Part shown: positions 18,979 to 30,641 of the stretch, in pieces | Layout of the letters: the number at the start of each line of letters is the position of its first letter | How positions within the stretch are numbered: the first letter of the stretch is position 1 | NCBI RefSeq assembly: GCF_009208105.1 | Contig: NZ_WFKL01000001.1 | Location: forward strand, 4,402,001-4,466,000 | Direction of reading: 5' to 3' | Length of the DNA stretch: 64,000 nucleotides | Origin: Rouxiella sp. S1S-2 | Lineage (GTDB): Bacteria; Pseudomonadota; Gammaproteobacteria; Enterobacterales; Enterobacteriaceae | Translations under genes and position numbers: made by a program | The notes under the pieces: generated by a model | Seen by the model: only the letters and a program-made list of their open reading frames with translations | Databases searched by the model: none | Told to the model about the DNA's origin: nothing

Positions 18979-20118
18979 GTAGACCGGTTTCAGGCGTAAA
19001 CGCAGGTCAGGACCCACTTGCCTGATGTCGCTAAATTCAAAATTTGGGGCATCGGCGAGACTTTCAAGTCCCGGTAATACGCAGAGCGCGCGGCCATTTT
19101 GGCCCAGCAGCTTAGGTGCCACATAGACTATCAGCTCGTCCACCAGCCCGGCCTGCAGCAGCGCCCCCGCAAGCTCTGCGCCGGCCTCTACCCAAACGGA
19201 GTTCACCTGACGTTTTGCCAACTGCATCATCAGAATGACCAAATCGACGCGATTGTCCGAGGTCGCCGGCACAGTCAACTGCTGCACAGCGTCGGGCCAG
19301 AGCTTATCGTCGGCCTGCAGACGGGCCAAAAGCGTTTCACCCGGTTGCTGTACCAACTTGTGCTGCGGGGTGACGCGATTTTTGCTGTCAACGATCACCC
19401 GTAAAGGCTGGCGAATGTCCTCGGCAGACGCGCTGGCGTTTGAAGAAGAAAGCGCCGGATACTGGCTCTGCGTCTCGTCACCCAGCTCGCTCCAGCGTAC
19501 GGTCAATGATGGATCATCGGCCAGCACGGTCGCACTTGAGCTGAGGATTGCGGAACTTTCGGCACGAAATCGCTGTACGTCTTGGCGAGCCGCAGCGGAG
19601 GTTATCCACTGACTTTCACCCGAGGCCATGGCGGTTCTGCCGTCTAACGAGGCGGCCATTTTGAGCTGAATATAGGGAAAACCGGTGCGCATGCGCTTAA
19701 GAAAGCCCAGATTAACCGCCTCGGCTTCACCGAGCATCAGTCCGTTACTGACCTCCACGCCCGCCTGCTTAAGACGATAAAGCCCGCGGCCTGCGACTTC
19801 GGGGTTGGGGTCCTGCATCGCAGCAACAACGCGTGAAACACCTGCGGCCAACAGTGCATCAGCACAAGGCGGCGTGCGGCCATGATGACTACAGGGCTCG
19901 AGGGTCACATAGGCGGTGGCGCCGCGTGCACGTTCACCGGCCATGCGCAGTGCATGAACCTCTGCGTGAGGGCCACCGGCTTTTAAATGAAAACCTTCTC
20001 CAACGATTTCGCCGTTGTTAACAATAACGCAGCCTACGTTGGGATTCGGCGTGGTGGTGAACCGACCTTTACGCGCGAGTTTAAACGCTCGTGCCATGTA
20101 GTATTCGTCGCTGAACAT
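18976..20118 (-). CDS. ribD: Bifunctional riboflavin deaminase/reductase RibD
   Basis: Two riboflavin steps in one protein: deamination of the diaminopyrimidine (N-terminal, about residues 1-145) and reduction of the ribosyl chain with NADPH (C-terminal). The zinc deaminase motifs are intact: HAEVHAL and PCSHHGRTPPCADAL. The reductase half shows LKMAASLDGRTAM and VEAGAELAGALL. It has 380 residues, slightly longer than E. coli (367), mainly from an insert around residues 215-235 (SQYPALSSSNASASAEDI). nrdR lies just upstream in the same direction. Confidence 0.96.
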   Translation of the reverse strand: MFSDEYYMARAFKLARKGRFTTTPNPNVGCVIVNNGEIVGEGFHLKAGGPHAEVHALRMAGERARGATAYVTLEPCSHHGRTPPCADALLAAGVSRVVAAMQDPNPEVAGRGLYRLKQAGVEVSNGLMLGEAEAVNLGFLKRMRTGFPYIQLKMAASLDGRTAMASGESQWITSAAARQDVQRFRAESSAILSSSATVLADDPSLTVRWSELGDETQSQYPALSSSNASASAEDIRQPLRVIVDSKNRVTPQHKLVQQPGETLLARLQADDKLWPDAVQQLTVPATSDNRVDLVILMMQLAKRQVNSVWVEAGAELAGALLQAGLVDELIVYVAPKLLGQNGRALCVLPGLESLADAPNFEFSDIRQVGPDLRLRLKPVY

Positions 20119-20159
20119 AGCCTTCTCTGTGGGGTTATCTGGCGTGGCGAGTGGGCGCT

Positions 20160-20609
20160 TTAATCCTGAAGTCGGGCAATTTCTTCGCCGAATTCACGAA
20201 TATCTTCAAAGCTGCGATAAACTGAGGCGAAGCGAATGTAGGCGACTTTATCCAGCCCTTTCAACGCATCCATCACCAGGTTACCAATCATTTTAGCGGG
20301 AATTTCTCGTTCACCAGTGGCACGAAGCTGAGATTTAATATGACTGATCGCCATTTCAACGTCGTCTGAGCTCACAGGGCGCTTTTCGAGTGCTTTCAAA
20401 AAACCGCTGCGCAGTTTATCTTCATTGAACGGTTCACGGACCTCATTACTTTTAATCACGCGTGGCATAACCAGCTCCGCGACTTCAAAGGTGGTGAAAC
20501 GCTCACTGCATACCAGACACTGGCGACGGCGGCGAACCTGTGATCCATCGCCTACCAGGCGTGAATCGATGACTTTCGTGTCAACAGCTGCACAAAATGG
20601 ACAATGCAT
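20160..20609 (-). CDS. nrdR: Transcriptional repressor NrdR
   Basis: Repressor of the ribonucleotide reductase operons. It has 149 residues, the E. coli length, with a zinc ribbon (Cys3, Cys6, Cys31, Cys34: CPFC...CLVC), a DNA-binding RRRRQ segment and an ATP-cone domain that senses ATP/dATP. The frame continues upstream to 20762, but the MHCPFC start at 20609 is the conserved one. It precedes ribD by 41 bases and is divergent from yajI. Confidence 0.97.
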   Translation of the reverse strand: MHCPFCAAVDTKVIDSRLVGDGSQVRRRRQCLVCSERFTTFEVAELVMPRVIKSNEVREPFNEDKLRSGFLKALEKRPVSSDDVEMAISHIKSQLRATGEREIPAKMIGNLVMDALKGLDKVAYIRFASVYRSFEDIREFGEEIARLQD

Positions 20610-20761
20610 AGAACTTCCTGCTCGGATAATATCTGGACAATAGTTTAGCGCGAAGTGGCGCGACAACAAAGGCTGTCGCAACGTTGGCGCACTATCGTGA
20701 TAAACTTTGGCACTAAACTCTACACCAAAATACAGAAATCGCAGAAAAGGACTTAAGGTCA

Positions 20762-21319
20762 ATGACTCCCTCTTATCGTGCCGTTTTCGCGGTGACCGCC
20801 CTGCTCAGCCTGGCGGGATGCGCACAGCAGGACTCCCAGTTGCCTGCATTAACCAAAGAAGTAAATCAGCTTAATCAAAAACTTGACCGGTTGACCGACC
20901 TTGCCGGTGCGCTTGAGCGTCAAACCATGCTTAACCGCCAGTCAACTAACGGCGTTTATCTGCTGCCTCAGGCCAAAAACCCAGCCCTGCTCAATACCGA
21001 TTTCGCCCAGCTAAGTATGGCAATAGAGTCCGTGGCCTCTGACAGCACCGGCACCAGCGCCGTGCTGAAGTTTAAATCGGTCTCGGGTAAACCACTGCCG
21101 GCGTTCAGCGCCGTGGTTGATTGGGGGCAGCTCGACCAGGTCACCGGCAAACCTTTAACGGTAGATATGCAATCGCAGGTCATTAACGTCACGCCAAGGT
21201 TACTGCCTTCGAGCGAACAAACCACCGAAGTGCGCTTTGGCAACGTAACGCCCGAGACGCTGGGTTTTGTACATCTGCATCAGTTGACCCTAACACCTGC
21301 CGCTCCAACGCAGCAGTAA
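20762..21319 (+). CDS. yajI: DUF3251 outer-membrane lipoprotein YajI
   Basis: 185 residues with a lipoprotein signal sequence whose lipobox is LAGC with Cys20 as the lipidated residue; alanine at +2 predicts sorting to the outer membrane. Residues 28-60 form a coiled coil ([18 protein letters not shown]). The rest matches the DUF3251 family, to which E. coli YajI belongs; function unknown. Its place next to nrdR and before secF matches E. coli. A strong terminator follows. Confidence 0.9.
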   Translation: MTPSYRAVFAVTALLSLAGCAQQDSQLPALTKEVNQLNQKLDRLTDLAGALERQTMLNRQSTNGVYLLPQAKNPALLNTDFAQLSMAIESVASDSTGTSAVLKFKSVSGKPLPAFSAVVDWGQLDQVTGKPLTVDMQSQVINVTPRLLPSSEQTTEVRFGNVTPETLGFVHLHQLTLTPAAPTQQ

Positions 21320-21335
21320 GTCTGGTCACGAATGC

Positions 21336-21378
21336 ATAAAAAAAGCCTCGCGGTGATTAAACGGCGAGGCTTTTTTAT
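21336..21378. terminator. Terminator between convergent yajI and secF
   Basis: AAAAAGCCTCGC pairs with GCGAGGCTTTTT around a loop of about 13 bases, with A and T runs on the two sides, so it can act for both genes. A second hairpin, GGCGCCT/AGGCGCC at 21410-21427, lies nearer secF without a T run. Confidence 0.9.
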
Positions 21379-21437
21379 TACTTCAATATCAATGCGATCA
21401 GTTCATCCAGGCGCCTCACGAGGCGCCCGTACTGCGC

Positions 21438-22409
21438 TTAAGGCAGAAGTGAGGGCTGGTCGGCCCCTTCTTTCTCGACTTTTTGCTGCAGCATATGTTC
21501 GCGCTTCATGCCCAGCTTCAGAGCCAGGGCAGAAGCAACATAGATTGATGAAACCGTACCGATACTCACGCCAATCAACATCGTCAGTGAGAACCCTGCA
21601 AGCAGAGGACCGCCGAAGATGTAGAGCATCAGAACAACCATCAGCGTGGTCGCCGAGGTCATAATGGTGCGGCTTAGCGTTTGGGTCAGGGACACGTTCA
21701 TGATTTCGTAAGAGTTACCGCGACGAATTTTGCGGAAGTTTTCACGAATACGGTCCGATACCACGATACTGTCATTCAGCGAGTAGCCGATAACCGACAT
21801 CAGTGACGCGACAATCGTCAGGTCGACCTCTATCTTGAACAGCGATAGAACGCCCATTGTAATGATAACGTCATGCGCCAGCGCAAGAACCGCACCGAGT
21901 GCCAAACGCCATTCAAAACGAAAACCAACGTAGATAAGGATACAGATAAGCGCAATCAACAGCGCCATTCCCCCGGCTTGCGCCAGGTCACTGCCCACGC
22001 TAGGTCCGACAAACTCGATACGTTTAACGGTCGCGGTCTTGTCGACATCGGCGTTGATCAGGCTGATAACTTTGTTACCCAGTTCCTGACCGGCGCTGTC
22101 AGAGGCCGGTGGTAAACGAACGACCACATCACGGCTGCTGCCAAAGTTCTGTACGATCGGATCTTTAAACCCGGCTTTCTCAAGCGAATCGCGCATATTA
22201 TCGAGATTTGCAGGCTGAGACAGGGTGATTTCAATTACCGTACCGCCGGTAAAATCCAGACCCCAGTTAAACCCGCGAACACCCATAATCGCGATTGACG
22301 CGATTAACAACAGGCCTGAAATCAGGAAGGCCACGTTGTCCCAGCGCATAAAGTCGATGACTTTACGGCCATAGTTGAGTTGTTCAACAGTATAATCTTG
22401 CTGTGCCAC
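21438..22409 (-). CDS. secF: Protein translocase subunit SecF
   Basis: Inner-membrane partner of SecD; together with YajC it couples the proton-motive force to late steps of Sec-dependent export. It has 323 residues, the E. coli length, with six predicted membrane helices, the family [15 protein letters not shown] segment and [20 protein letters not shown]. The start is GTG 22409 (giving [11 protein letters not shown]), supported by GAGGAG seven bases upstream; longer frames overlap secD. The gene starts ten bases after secD ends. Confidence 0.96.
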   Translation of the reverse strand: MAQQDYTVEQLNYGRKVIDFMRWDNVAFLISGLLLIASIAIMGVRGFNWGLDFTGGTVIEITLSQPANLDNMRDSLEKAGFKDPIVQNFGSSRDVVVRLPPASDSAGQELGNKVISLINADVDKTATVKRIEFVGPSVGSDLAQAGGMALLIALICILIYVGFRFEWRLALGAVLALAHDVIITMGVLSLFKIEVDLTIVASLMSVIGYSLNDSIVVSDRIRENFRKIRRGNSYEIMNVSLTQTLSRTIMTSATTLMVVLMLYIFGGPLLAGFSLTMLIGVSIGTVSSIYVASALALKLGMKREHMLQQKVEKEGADQPSLLP

Positions 22410-22419
22410 AACGCACTCC

Positions 22420-24267
22420 TCAGATAGACAGCTTTTTAACGCGTTTGCCGCCGTAAAGCAGGTTGACGATGGCACGAGTACCGACGATCGACGTAAACAT
22501 AGAGGTCGCAACACCGATAGCGGTGGTGATTGCGAAGCCTTTAATCGAGCCCGTACCCACTGCGTACAGAATAATTGCCGTGATCAACGTCGTGATGTTT
22601 GCATCGACGATACTGGAGAACGCACCGCTGTAGCCCTCATGGATGGCCTGCTGAATGGAACGTCCATTACGCAGCTCTTCCTTGATACGCTCGTTAATCA
22701 GTACGTTGGCGTCAACCGCCACCGCCAGCGTCAGTACGATACCCGCAATACCTGGCATGGTCAGCGTGGCGCCCGGAAGCAGGGACATAATCCCGACAAT
22801 CAGTACCAGGTTGACAACCAGAGCCGAGGTCGCAATCACACCAAACTTACGGTAGAACACCACCATAAACAGGATCGAAGCCAGAAGCCCAAACAGACAG
22901 GCTTCCAGACCTTGGGTAATGTTTTGCGCACCCATGGTTGGACCGATAGTCCGTTCTTCAACAATCTGAATCGGCGCAATCAGCGCACCGGCGCGCAGCA
23001 GCAGCGAGAGCTGGCGAGCCTGATTAGGATCGTTTACACCCGTGATGCGGAAGCTGTTACCCAGACGAGACTGAATGGTCGCGACGTTGATAACTTCTTC
23101 CTGCTTCGCCAGAATTGCACGGCCGTTAGCATCTTTCTTACCGCTGTCTTTATACTCCACAAACAAGGTCGCCATCGGCTTGCCGATGTTGTCCTTGGTG
23201 AAGTTGGACATGATATTTCCGCCTGCGCTGTCGAGAGAGATATTAACCTGTGGTTGGTTATATTCGTCCTGACTTGAGGTGGAATCGGTAATGTGGTCAC
23301 CGGTCAAAATCACACGCTTGTACAGCACAACCGGCTGTCCGTCCTGCATGTTTTTAACTTCGCTGTCACCAGGAACTCGTCCGCTGGCTGCTGCAGTGGC
23401 ATCAACGTTGGTATTAACCAGACGGAATTCCAGCGTAGCGGTTGCACCTAAAATTTCTTTGGCGCGCGCAGTATCCTGAATACCCGGCAGTTCGACCACG
23501 ATGCGGTCAGAACCCTGACGCTGCACGAGTGGCTCGGCTACGCCCAGTTGGTTAACACGGTTGCGCAGAATATTAATGTTCTGCTGTACCGCGTACTCTT
23601 TGGCTTCGCTCAGGCGGTCGTCGGTCATCACGATGCGAATATCGTTGTCACCGCTGTTGGTAAACACCAAATCACGATGGCGCGGAGACAGGTAGCTTGA
23701 GGCTTTGTCGCGAGTAGCGGAATCACGGAAGGTCAGCACAACGCCGTAGTTATCAGCCTTGCGAACCGTTGCATAAGGAATGCTCTGGTCACGCAGGTCA
23801 CTACGCATGTTGTCCATGGTCTGCTCTTGCAGCTTGCCAAGCGCGGTATCCATGTCGACTTCCATCAGGAAGTGCACACCACCGCGCAGGTCGAGGCCCA
23901 GCTTCATCGGCTCGGCGCCCAGCATTGTTAACCAGGTCGGCGTTGCCGGTGCCAGGTTAAGCGCAATAACAAATTTGTCGCCCAGCGCCGCAGTCAGCGC
24001 ATCGCGCGCGCGCAGCTGAACGTCTGTGTCGTTAAAACGTGCAAGAATTGAGCCGTTTTCCAGCGCAATAGACTTGCTAACGAGTTTGTCTTTGTTCAGT
24101 ACATCTCTGACTTGGTCCAGCGTTGCAACACTGGCGTCGGAACCCCGAGCGCCAGTAATTTGAACAGCCGGATCCTCACCATAAAGGTTGGGAAGCGCGT
24201 AAAGCAGACCGATGATGATCACGGCGATCAGCATCAGATACTTCCACAAAGGATAACGGTTTAACAC
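22420..24267 (-). CDS. secD: Protein translocase subunit SecD
   Basis: Large subunit of the SecDF export motor, 615 residues as in E. coli, with an N-terminal helix, a long periplasmic domain ([17 protein letters not shown] near its start) and five C-terminal helices ([28 protein letters not shown]). The start is GTG 24267 ([11 protein letters not shown] follows), which matches E. coli; the longer frame runs toward yajC. It forms the yajC-secD-secF operon. Confidence 0.96.
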   Translation of the reverse strand: MLNRYPLWKYLMLIAVIIIGLLYALPNLYGEDPAVQITGARGSDASVATLDQVRDVLNKDKLVSKSIALENGSILARFNDTDVQLRARDALTAALGDKFVIALNLAPATPTWLTMLGAEPMKLGLDLRGGVHFLMEVDMDTALGKLQEQTMDNMRSDLRDQSIPYATVRKADNYGVVLTFRDSATRDKASSYLSPRHRDLVFTNSGDNDIRIVMTDDRLSEAKEYAVQQNINILRNRVNQLGVAEPLVQRQGSDRIVVELPGIQDTARAKEILGATATLEFRLVNTNVDATAAASGRVPGDSEVKNMQDGQPVVLYKRVILTGDHITDSTSSQDEYNQPQVNISLDSAGGNIMSNFTKDNIGKPMATLFVEYKDSGKKDANGRAILAKQEEVINVATIQSRLGNSFRITGVNDPNQARQLSLLLRAGALIAPIQIVEERTIGPTMGAQNITQGLEACLFGLLASILFMVVFYRKFGVIATSALVVNLVLIVGIMSLLPGATLTMPGIAGIVLTLAVAVDANVLINERIKEELRNGRSIQQAIHEGYSGAFSSIVDANITTLITAIILYAVGTGSIKGFAITTAIGVATSMFTSIVGTRAIVNLLYGGKRVKKLSI

Positions 24268-24294
24268 GGCAGTTCCCTTCGGGAAAATCAAAAA

Positions 24295-24627
24295 TTAAAG
24301 CGCCTTCATCGTACCTTTCGGCAGAACGGCAGCCACGAAGTCACGTTTGATCATCACTTCCGTGGTGTCGTTCAGCGCGATAACAACGTAACCAGTTTCA
24401 GCTACTTTGCTTACGCGACCGATCAGACCGCCGGTAGTCATGACTTCATCACCTTTACCGATGGAGTCCATCAGTTTTTTGTGCTCTTTAGAACGTTTTT
24501 GCTGCGGGCGCAGGATCATGAAATAGAAAATCAGACCAAATACCACCAGCATGATAACCAGAGAGTAAGGACTTCCCTGTGACGTTGCGCCGGTAGCTGC
24601 GACGGCATCAGAAATGAAAAGACTCAT
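24295..24627 (-). CDS. yajC: Sec translocon accessory subunit YajC
   Basis: 110 residues, the E. coli length, with one membrane helix (SLVIMLVVFGLIFYFMILRPQQKR) followed by a basic cytoplasmic SH3-like domain (GDEVMTTGGLIGRVSKV). YajC joins SecDF in the holotranslocon. It lies 27 bases upstream of secD, with tgt 104 bases further upstream in the same direction. Confidence 0.96.
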   Translation of the reverse strand: MSLFISDAVAATGATSQGSPYSLVIMLVVFGLIFYFMILRPQQKRSKEHKKLMDSIGKGDEVMTTGGLIGRVSKVAETGYVVIALNDTTEVMIKRDFVAAVLPKGTMKAL

Positions 24628-24688
24628 TTAAATTCCCTCATTGTTGTTGTTAATAGAACACTAAAAAAAATCTTGGCAATCTAACACT

Positions 24689-24721
24689 CAAATCGCCTTA
24701 CTTTAAGAAGAAAGGCGATTT
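24689..24721. other. Intergenic hairpin between tgt and yajC
   Basis: AAATCGCCTT and AAGGCGATTT pair around a 13-base loop a few bases past the tgt stop. No T run follows on the minus strand, so it may stabilise the tgt mRNA end or attenuate rather than fully terminate. Confidence 0.5.
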
Positions 24722-24731
24722 AAGTTCGAAA

Positions 24732-25910
<1,179 letters not shown>

Positions 25911-25950
25911 TTACCCCAAATTGACAGCCCAATATATGGGCCGATAAAAA

Positions 25951-27021
25951 TTACTGGCCCACCACTTCCTGCGGTGCCAGCAAGTTACGGTTGATGAACA
26001 TGGCATCACCATAACTAAAGAAACGGTACTCTTCTGCCACTGCCTGATGATAGGCATTGAGGGTATTTTTATACCCGGCAAACGCCGAGACCAGCATAAT
26101 AAGCGTGGACTCCGGCAGGTGGAAATTGGTGATAAGCACGTCAATCACCTGATACTCATAGCCCGGATAAATAAAGATGCTGGTATCACCAAAGAACGGC
26201 GCAATAAGCGCATCGTCGCTAGCCTTGGCCGCACTCTCGAGGGAGCGAACGGAGGTGGTGCCCACGGCTATCACGCGGTTACCCCGTGCTTTACAGGCCA
26301 GCACGGCATCAACCACTTCCTGCGGCACTTCGGCGTATTCGGCATGCATTATGTGTTCTTCAATGGTGTCAACGCGCACCGGCTGGAAAGTCCCGGCACC
26401 TACGTGCAGCGTGACAAAGGCAAACTCTATGCCCTTTTCCTTTAATGCGTCCATCAGCGGCTGGTCAAAGTGCAGACCTGCAGTTGGCGCAGCCACAGCC
26501 CCCAGGCGCTCGCTGTAAACCGTTTGGTACAGCTCGCGGTCGGCGTCTTCATCAGGGCGGTCAATGTAGGGTGGAAGCGGCATATGGCCGATTTCGTCCA
26601 ACAGAGTGAAGACATCGCGATCTTCATTAAATTCCAGCTCAAACAGGGTATCGTGACGAGCAACCATCGTGGCTTTAATGTTTTCGGCATCACCGAGCAG
26701 CAATTCTGCGCCCGCTTTCGGCGACTTGGAGGCGCGAACGTGCGCCAACACGCGCGTTGAGTCCAGCACGCGCTCGACCAAGACTTCAATTTTTCCACCG
26801 CTGGCCTTGCGACCAAACACGCGAGCCGGAATAACGCGGGTATTATTGAACACCAGCAGGTCGCCGGGGTTAAGTTTATCGAGCACGTCGGTGAAAATAC
26901 CGTGCGTCAGTTCGCCGGTCGGCCCGTCCAGAGACAACAAACGACATCCGCTGCGCTGGCTTTGCGGATAGCGGGCAATCAGGGACTCAGGAAGTTCGAA
27001 CGTAAAATCGGCAACGCGCAT
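25951..27021 (-). CDS. queA: S-adenosylmethionine:tRNA ribosyltransferase-isomerase
   Basis: Converts preQ1 in tRNA to epoxyqueuosine with the ribosyl part of S-adenosylmethionine. It has 356 residues, the E. coli length, beginning [19 protein letters not shown], with the conserved [24 protein letters not shown] and [12 protein letters not shown] motifs. The frame is open further upstream, but 27021 is the conserved start. It is first in queA-tgt and divergent from acpH across 150 bases. Confidence 0.97.
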   Translation of the reverse strand: MRVADFTFELPESLIARYPQSQRSGCRLLSLDGPTGELTHGIFTDVLDKLNPGDLLVFNNTRVIPARVFGRKASGGKIEVLVERVLDSTRVLAHVRASKSPKAGAELLLGDAENIKATMVARHDTLFELEFNEDRDVFTLLDEIGHMPLPPYIDRPDEDADRELYQTVYSERLGAVAAPTAGLHFDQPLMDALKEKGIEFAFVTLHVGAGTFQPVRVDTIEEHIMHAEYAEVPQEVVDAVLACKARGNRVIAVGTTSVRSLESAAKASDDALIAPFFGDTSIFIYPGYEYQVIDVLITNFHLPESTLIMLVSAFAGYKNTLNAYHQAVAEEYRFFSYGDAMFINRNLLAPQEVVGQ

Positions 27022-27171
27022 AGCTTTATTATTCCACTCGGTGACGTAAAAAATTATCCAAAATTTAAGCGGGCCTAGTCTAGAGCTAGCGGGGTACAGC
27101 TGCAAGCTTTCACCGGAATAAATCAGGTAACCTACCCGCAATTATCAGGATAAACACGTTATACTGCGCGA

Positions 27172-27753
27172 ATGAATTTTCTCGCACACCTACATCTGGC
27201 CAAATTGGCCGACAGTTCGCTGCTGGGTAACCTGATGGCGGATTTCGTTCGCGGCAATCCTGACGGCCATTATTCCGAGGATGTCGTCCACGGCATACGC
27301 ATGCATCGCCGCGTAGACGTCATGACCGATTCACTGCCTGAAGTTAAAGTCGCACGCGAATTTTTTAGCGCCGACTATCGTCGCGTCTCGCCTATTACGC
27401 TCGACGTGGTATGGGATCATTTCCTGTCGCTGCATTGGGACAGACTGTGTCCTGAAACGCCACTGCCACTGTTTATCAATCAGTGCCGCCTGGCCATTGA
27501 GCCGCATCTGTCCGCGACGCCGGAGCGCTTTCGCAACCTCAATACCTATTTGTGGCCACAGCGGTGGATGGAACGCTATGCGGAGTTAGGCTTTATTAAG
27601 GATGTGTTACAGGGCATGGCCAATCGACGCCCGAAACTGGCCGCGCTCGCCGGCTCATTTTATGACGTTGAACGCAATTATGCCCTTTTAGAGCGACAGT
27701 TCTGGCAGTTTTATCCGCAAATGATGCAACAAGCGCGTAATAAGCAGATCTAG
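27172..27753 (+). CDS. acpH: Acyl carrier protein phosphodiesterase
   Basis: 193 residues as in E. coli AcpH (DUF479 family), an HD-like metal phosphodiesterase that removes the 4'-phosphopantetheine arm from acyl carrier protein. The N-terminus [28 protein letters not shown] and the [10 protein letters not shown] segment carry the conserved histidine and aspartates. Divergent from queA, as in E. coli. Confidence 0.94.
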   Translation: MNFLAHLHLAKLADSSLLGNLMADFVRGNPDGHYSEDVVHGIRMHRRVDVMTDSLPEVKVAREFFSADYRRVSPITLDVVWDHFLSLHWDRLCPETPLPLFINQCRLAIEPHLSATPERFRNLNTYLWPQRWMERYAELGFIKDVLQGMANRRPKLAALAGSFYDVERNYALLERQFWQFYPQMMQQARNKQI

Positions 27754-27882
27754 ATCACAGTTGATAGTCGAATGCTATCTGATCGATTGGTCTCATGGGG
27801 TTTATTCCCCTACCCGTTGCCCTTATACTGCCCTCTGATTTCTTCATCCCTCATCATTTATTTCTACTAGAAAGGAGTTTTT

Positions 27883-28485
27883 ATGGTTCTGGTAACGCGT
27901 CCGGCCCCAGATTTTACCGCAGCAGCTGTACTTGGCAGCGGCGAAGTTGTTGAAAACTTCAACTTTAAAAAACACACTGCGGGCAAAACCACTGTTGTCT
28001 TCTTCTGGCCAATGGACTTCACCTTTGTGTGCCCATCTGAGCTGATCGCTTTCGACAAGCGTTATGAAGAATTCCAGTCTAAAGGCGTTGAAGTTGTTGG
28101 TATTTCTTTTGACTCAGAGTTTGTTCACAACGCATGGCGTAACACCCCGGTTGAGAACGGCGGCATCGGTAAAGTGAAATACGCGATGGTTGCTGACATC
28201 AAACGTGAAATCCAGAAAGCCTACGGCATTGAACACCCAGACGCTGGCGTTGCGCTGCGTGGTTCTTTCCTGATCGATGATAAAGGTATCGTGCGCCACC
28301 AGGTTGTTAACGACCTGCCACTGGGCCGTAACATCGACGAAATGCTGCGTATGGTTGACGCACTGCAATTCCACGAAGAGCACGGTGAAGTTTGCCCGGC
28401 GCAGTGGGAAAAAGGTAAAAAAGGTATGGACGCATCACCAACTGGCGTTGCTGCTTACCTGTCTGAAAACGCTATCAACCTGTAA
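27883..28485 (+). CDS. Typical 2-Cys peroxiredoxin (AhpC/TSA family)
   Basis: 200-residue cytoplasmic peroxidase that reduces hydrogen and organic peroxides through Cys50 (DFTFVCPSE, peroxidatic) and Cys171 (HGEVCPAQW, resolving). The GGIG motif (NGGIGKVKY) is present, and the C-terminus ends in AAYLSENAINL. It is of the Prx1-like type often annotated tsaA or ahpC in Yersinia and Serratia, and is distinct from the ahpCF-linked AhpC; no ahpF is nearby. An AAAGGAG site precedes the ATG. E. coli has no gene at this place between acpH and proY. Well ended by a terminator. Confidence 0.93.
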   Translation: MVLVTRPAPDFTAAAVLGSGEVVENFNFKKHTAGKTTVVFFWPMDFTFVCPSELIAFDKRYEEFQSKGVEVVGISFDSEFVHNAWRNTPVENGGIGKVKYAMVADIKREIQKAYGIEHPDAGVALRGSFLIDDKGIVRHQVVNDLPLGRNIDEMLRMVDALQFHEEHGEVCPAQWEKGKKGMDASPTGVAAYLSENAINL

Positions 28486-28524
28486 TCGTTATCGATTATT
28501 GGCAGTAGCCTTTGAGTTTTACCG

Positions 28525-28554
28525 AAACGGTCAGCCTGCGCTGGCCGTTTTTAT
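28525..28554 (+). terminator. Terminator of the peroxiredoxin gene
   Basis: AAACGGTCAG and CTGGCCGTTT pair (one G:T pair) around a short loop, followed by TTTATTT, 40 bases after the stop. Confidence 0.85.
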
Positions 28555-28794
28555 TTGCGTTATAACCCTTCACTCCCCCGCAAAACCCGCCTTTTAAATA
28601 AATATCTGACCCACCTCATACTCCTGCTTGCCTTTGTGTCAGAAATGTTAAATAACATCTAAGCTGATGAATGTTATTACAGCTATTAATTATTTGTATC
28701 AATAAGTTGGCCTGCACTTTGCATTCAATCCGGCGGGCCTCGCGCTCACAGACACATAAAAAAACACACTGACAGGGTGTAATCAGGAGCAATT
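28555..28794. other. Gap before ggt (part of a 309-base intergenic stretch)
   Basis: A+T-rich spacer holding the presumed ggt promoter and an AGGAGC ribosome-binding site just before the ATG. No recognisable operator, repeat or small gene was seen. Confidence 0.5.
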
Positions 28795-30570
28795 ATGTTT
28801 TTAAACCAATGGACAAAACCGTTAACCGTACCGCTGACGCTCGCGGCACTGCTCGTGAGTGGCTCACTGCTGGCGGCCTCCAACCCCGCAGTAGAAGCTA
28901 AAAACGGGATGGTGGTGACCTCACAGTATTTGGCCTCGCAGGTGGGTGTCGACATTCTTAAAAAGGGCGGTAACGCCATTGATGCCGCTGTGGCAGTAGG
29001 CTACGCCGAAGCCGTGGTTAACCCATGCTGCGGCAATATCGGCGGTGGCGGCTTTATGACGGTGCATCTGGCCAACGGTAAGGACACCTTCATCAACTTC
29101 CGTGAAATGGCTCCAGCGGCAGCCAGCGCTAATATGTATCTTGATGCCGACGGCAACGTGAAGAAAGGCGCCAGCCTCTATGGTTATCTGGCCGTCGGCG
29201 TTCCAGGCACAGTAATGGGGCTGGAACACGCCCAGCGCGAATACGGCAAGCTGACCCGCGCACAGGTTATGGCCCCGGCCATCAAACTGGCACGTCAGGG
29301 ATTTGTGCTGACCCGCGCCGATACCGACATTCTCGATACCAAAACCTCGAAATTTAAAGACCAGCCTGACGTGGCAAAAATCTTCCTGCGCAAAGACGGC
29401 ACACCGCTGCAGCCGGGCGACAAATTGGTGCAAAAAGACCTCGCCAATACGCTTGAAGCCATTTCAAAGCACGGTACTGATGCATTCTATAAAGGCAAAA
29501 TCCCGGCAGCCGTCGAAGCGGCATCTAAAAAAGGCGGTGGAATTATTACCGCTGCGGATTTTGCTAACTATAGAGTGACAGAAACGGCACCGGTGACCTG
29601 TAGCTATCGCGGCTATAAATTCGTCTCTGCACCGCCTCCAAGCTCCGGCGGTGTCACAATGTGTGAAACCCTGAACATCCTTGAAGGTTACGACCTCAAA
29701 AGCATGGGCTTCAACTCGGCGGCTGCTATCCATTACCTGACCGAAGCCATGCGTCACGCCTACATGGACCGCAACACTTTCCTCGGTGATCCGGCGTTTG
29801 TGAACAACCCAACCGATCGTCTGCTGAGCAAAAGCTACGCTGCCGACATTCGCAAGAAGATAGAAGCGGATAAAGCCACACCTTCTTCGCAGGTGCAGCC
29901 GGGCATGGAACCGCATGAGAAACCTGAAACCACCCATTACTCGATAGTCGATAAAGATGGCAACGCCGTTTCAACCACTTACACCATTAACGGGCTGTTT
30001 GGTTCGATTGAGATTGCACCAGGTACCGGCTTCTTCCTCAATGATGAGATGGATGATTTCACCAGCAAAGTCGGTGAGAAAAACATGTATGGACTGGTGC
30101 AGGGCAGCAGAAATGCTATCGCCCCCGGTAAGCGCCCACTATCATCAATGAGCCCGAGTTTAATCACTAAAGACGGGAAAACCTTTATGGTTCTCGGCTC
30201 ACCGGGCGGCTCTCGCATCATTACCATCACGCTGGAAACGGCGCTGAACGTCATTGATTTCGGCATGCCTCCGCAGGAAGCCGTTAACGCACCGCGCATT
30301 CATCACCAGTGGTTGCCGGATGAGGTCTATTACGAGCAGCGCGGCGTTTCTGCTGACAGCCTGAATTTGCTGCAGAAGATGGGTTACAAGATGGTTGAGC
30401 AAACCCCGTGGGGCGCAGCTGAGCTGATTATGGTCGGGTTGCCAGGTGCCGTGGGCGTGACGCCACAAAGCTCTGGTAATGACGCGGCGGTATCGGGGAA
30501 AGTCCGAGAAGGCTATCTGTATGGTGCCAACGACGTGCGTCGTCCGGCCGGTGCAGCGATTGGGTATTAA
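28795..30570 (+). CDS. ggt: Periplasmic gamma-glutamyltransferase
   Basis: 591-residue precursor with a signal peptide (about residues 1-28, ending SLLAAS). It hydrolyses or transfers the gamma-glutamyl group of glutathione in the periplasm. The enzyme cleaves itself before a threonine that becomes the nucleophile; here this is Thr379 in PETTHYSIVD, giving a large and a small subunit. Also conserved are NIGGGGFM, VGVPGTVMG and SPGGSRIITITL (oxyanion/glutamate-binding segment). It stands alone between the peroxiredoxin gene and proY, which it faces, with a bidirectional terminator between them. Confidence 0.96.
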   Translation: MFLNQWTKPLTVPLTLAALLVSGSLLAASNPAVEAKNGMVVTSQYLASQVGVDILKKGGNAIDAAVAVGYAEAVVNPCCGNIGGGGFMTVHLANGKDTFINFREMAPAAASANMYLDADGNVKKGASLYGYLAVGVPGTVMGLEHAQREYGKLTRAQVMAPAIKLARQGFVLTRADTDILDTKTSKFKDQPDVAKIFLRKDGTPLQPGDKLVQKDLANTLEAISKHGTDAFYKGKIPAAVEAASKKGGGIITAADFANYRVTETAPVTCSYRGYKFVSAPPPSSGGVTMCETLNILEGYDLKSMGFNSAAAIHYLTEAMRHAYMDRNTFLGDPAFVNNPTDRLLSKSYAADIRKKIEADKATPSSQVQPGMEPHEKPETTHYSIVDKDGNAVSTTYTINGLFGSIEIAPGTGFFLNDEMDDFTSKVGEKNMYGLVQGSRNAIAPGKRPLSSMSPSLITKDGKTFMVLGSPGGSRIITITLETALNVIDFGMPPQEAVNAPRIHHQWLPDEVYYEQRGVSADSLNLLQKMGYKMVEQTPWGAAELIMVGLPGAVGVTPQSSGNDAAVSGKVREGYLYGANDVRRPAGAAIGY

Positions 30571-30601
30571 GCTGCGTCACAATAGGTTGAGCTTCACACA
30601 T

Positions 30602-30641
30602 TAAAAAAAGGGGTAAGCGCTTGCTTACCCCTTCTCTTTTT
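30602..30641. terminator. Bidirectional terminator between ggt and proY
   Basis: AAGGGGTAAGC pairs with GCTTACCCCTT around a four-base loop, with A residues before and CTCTTTTT after. It directly abuts the proY stop. Confidence 0.9.
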
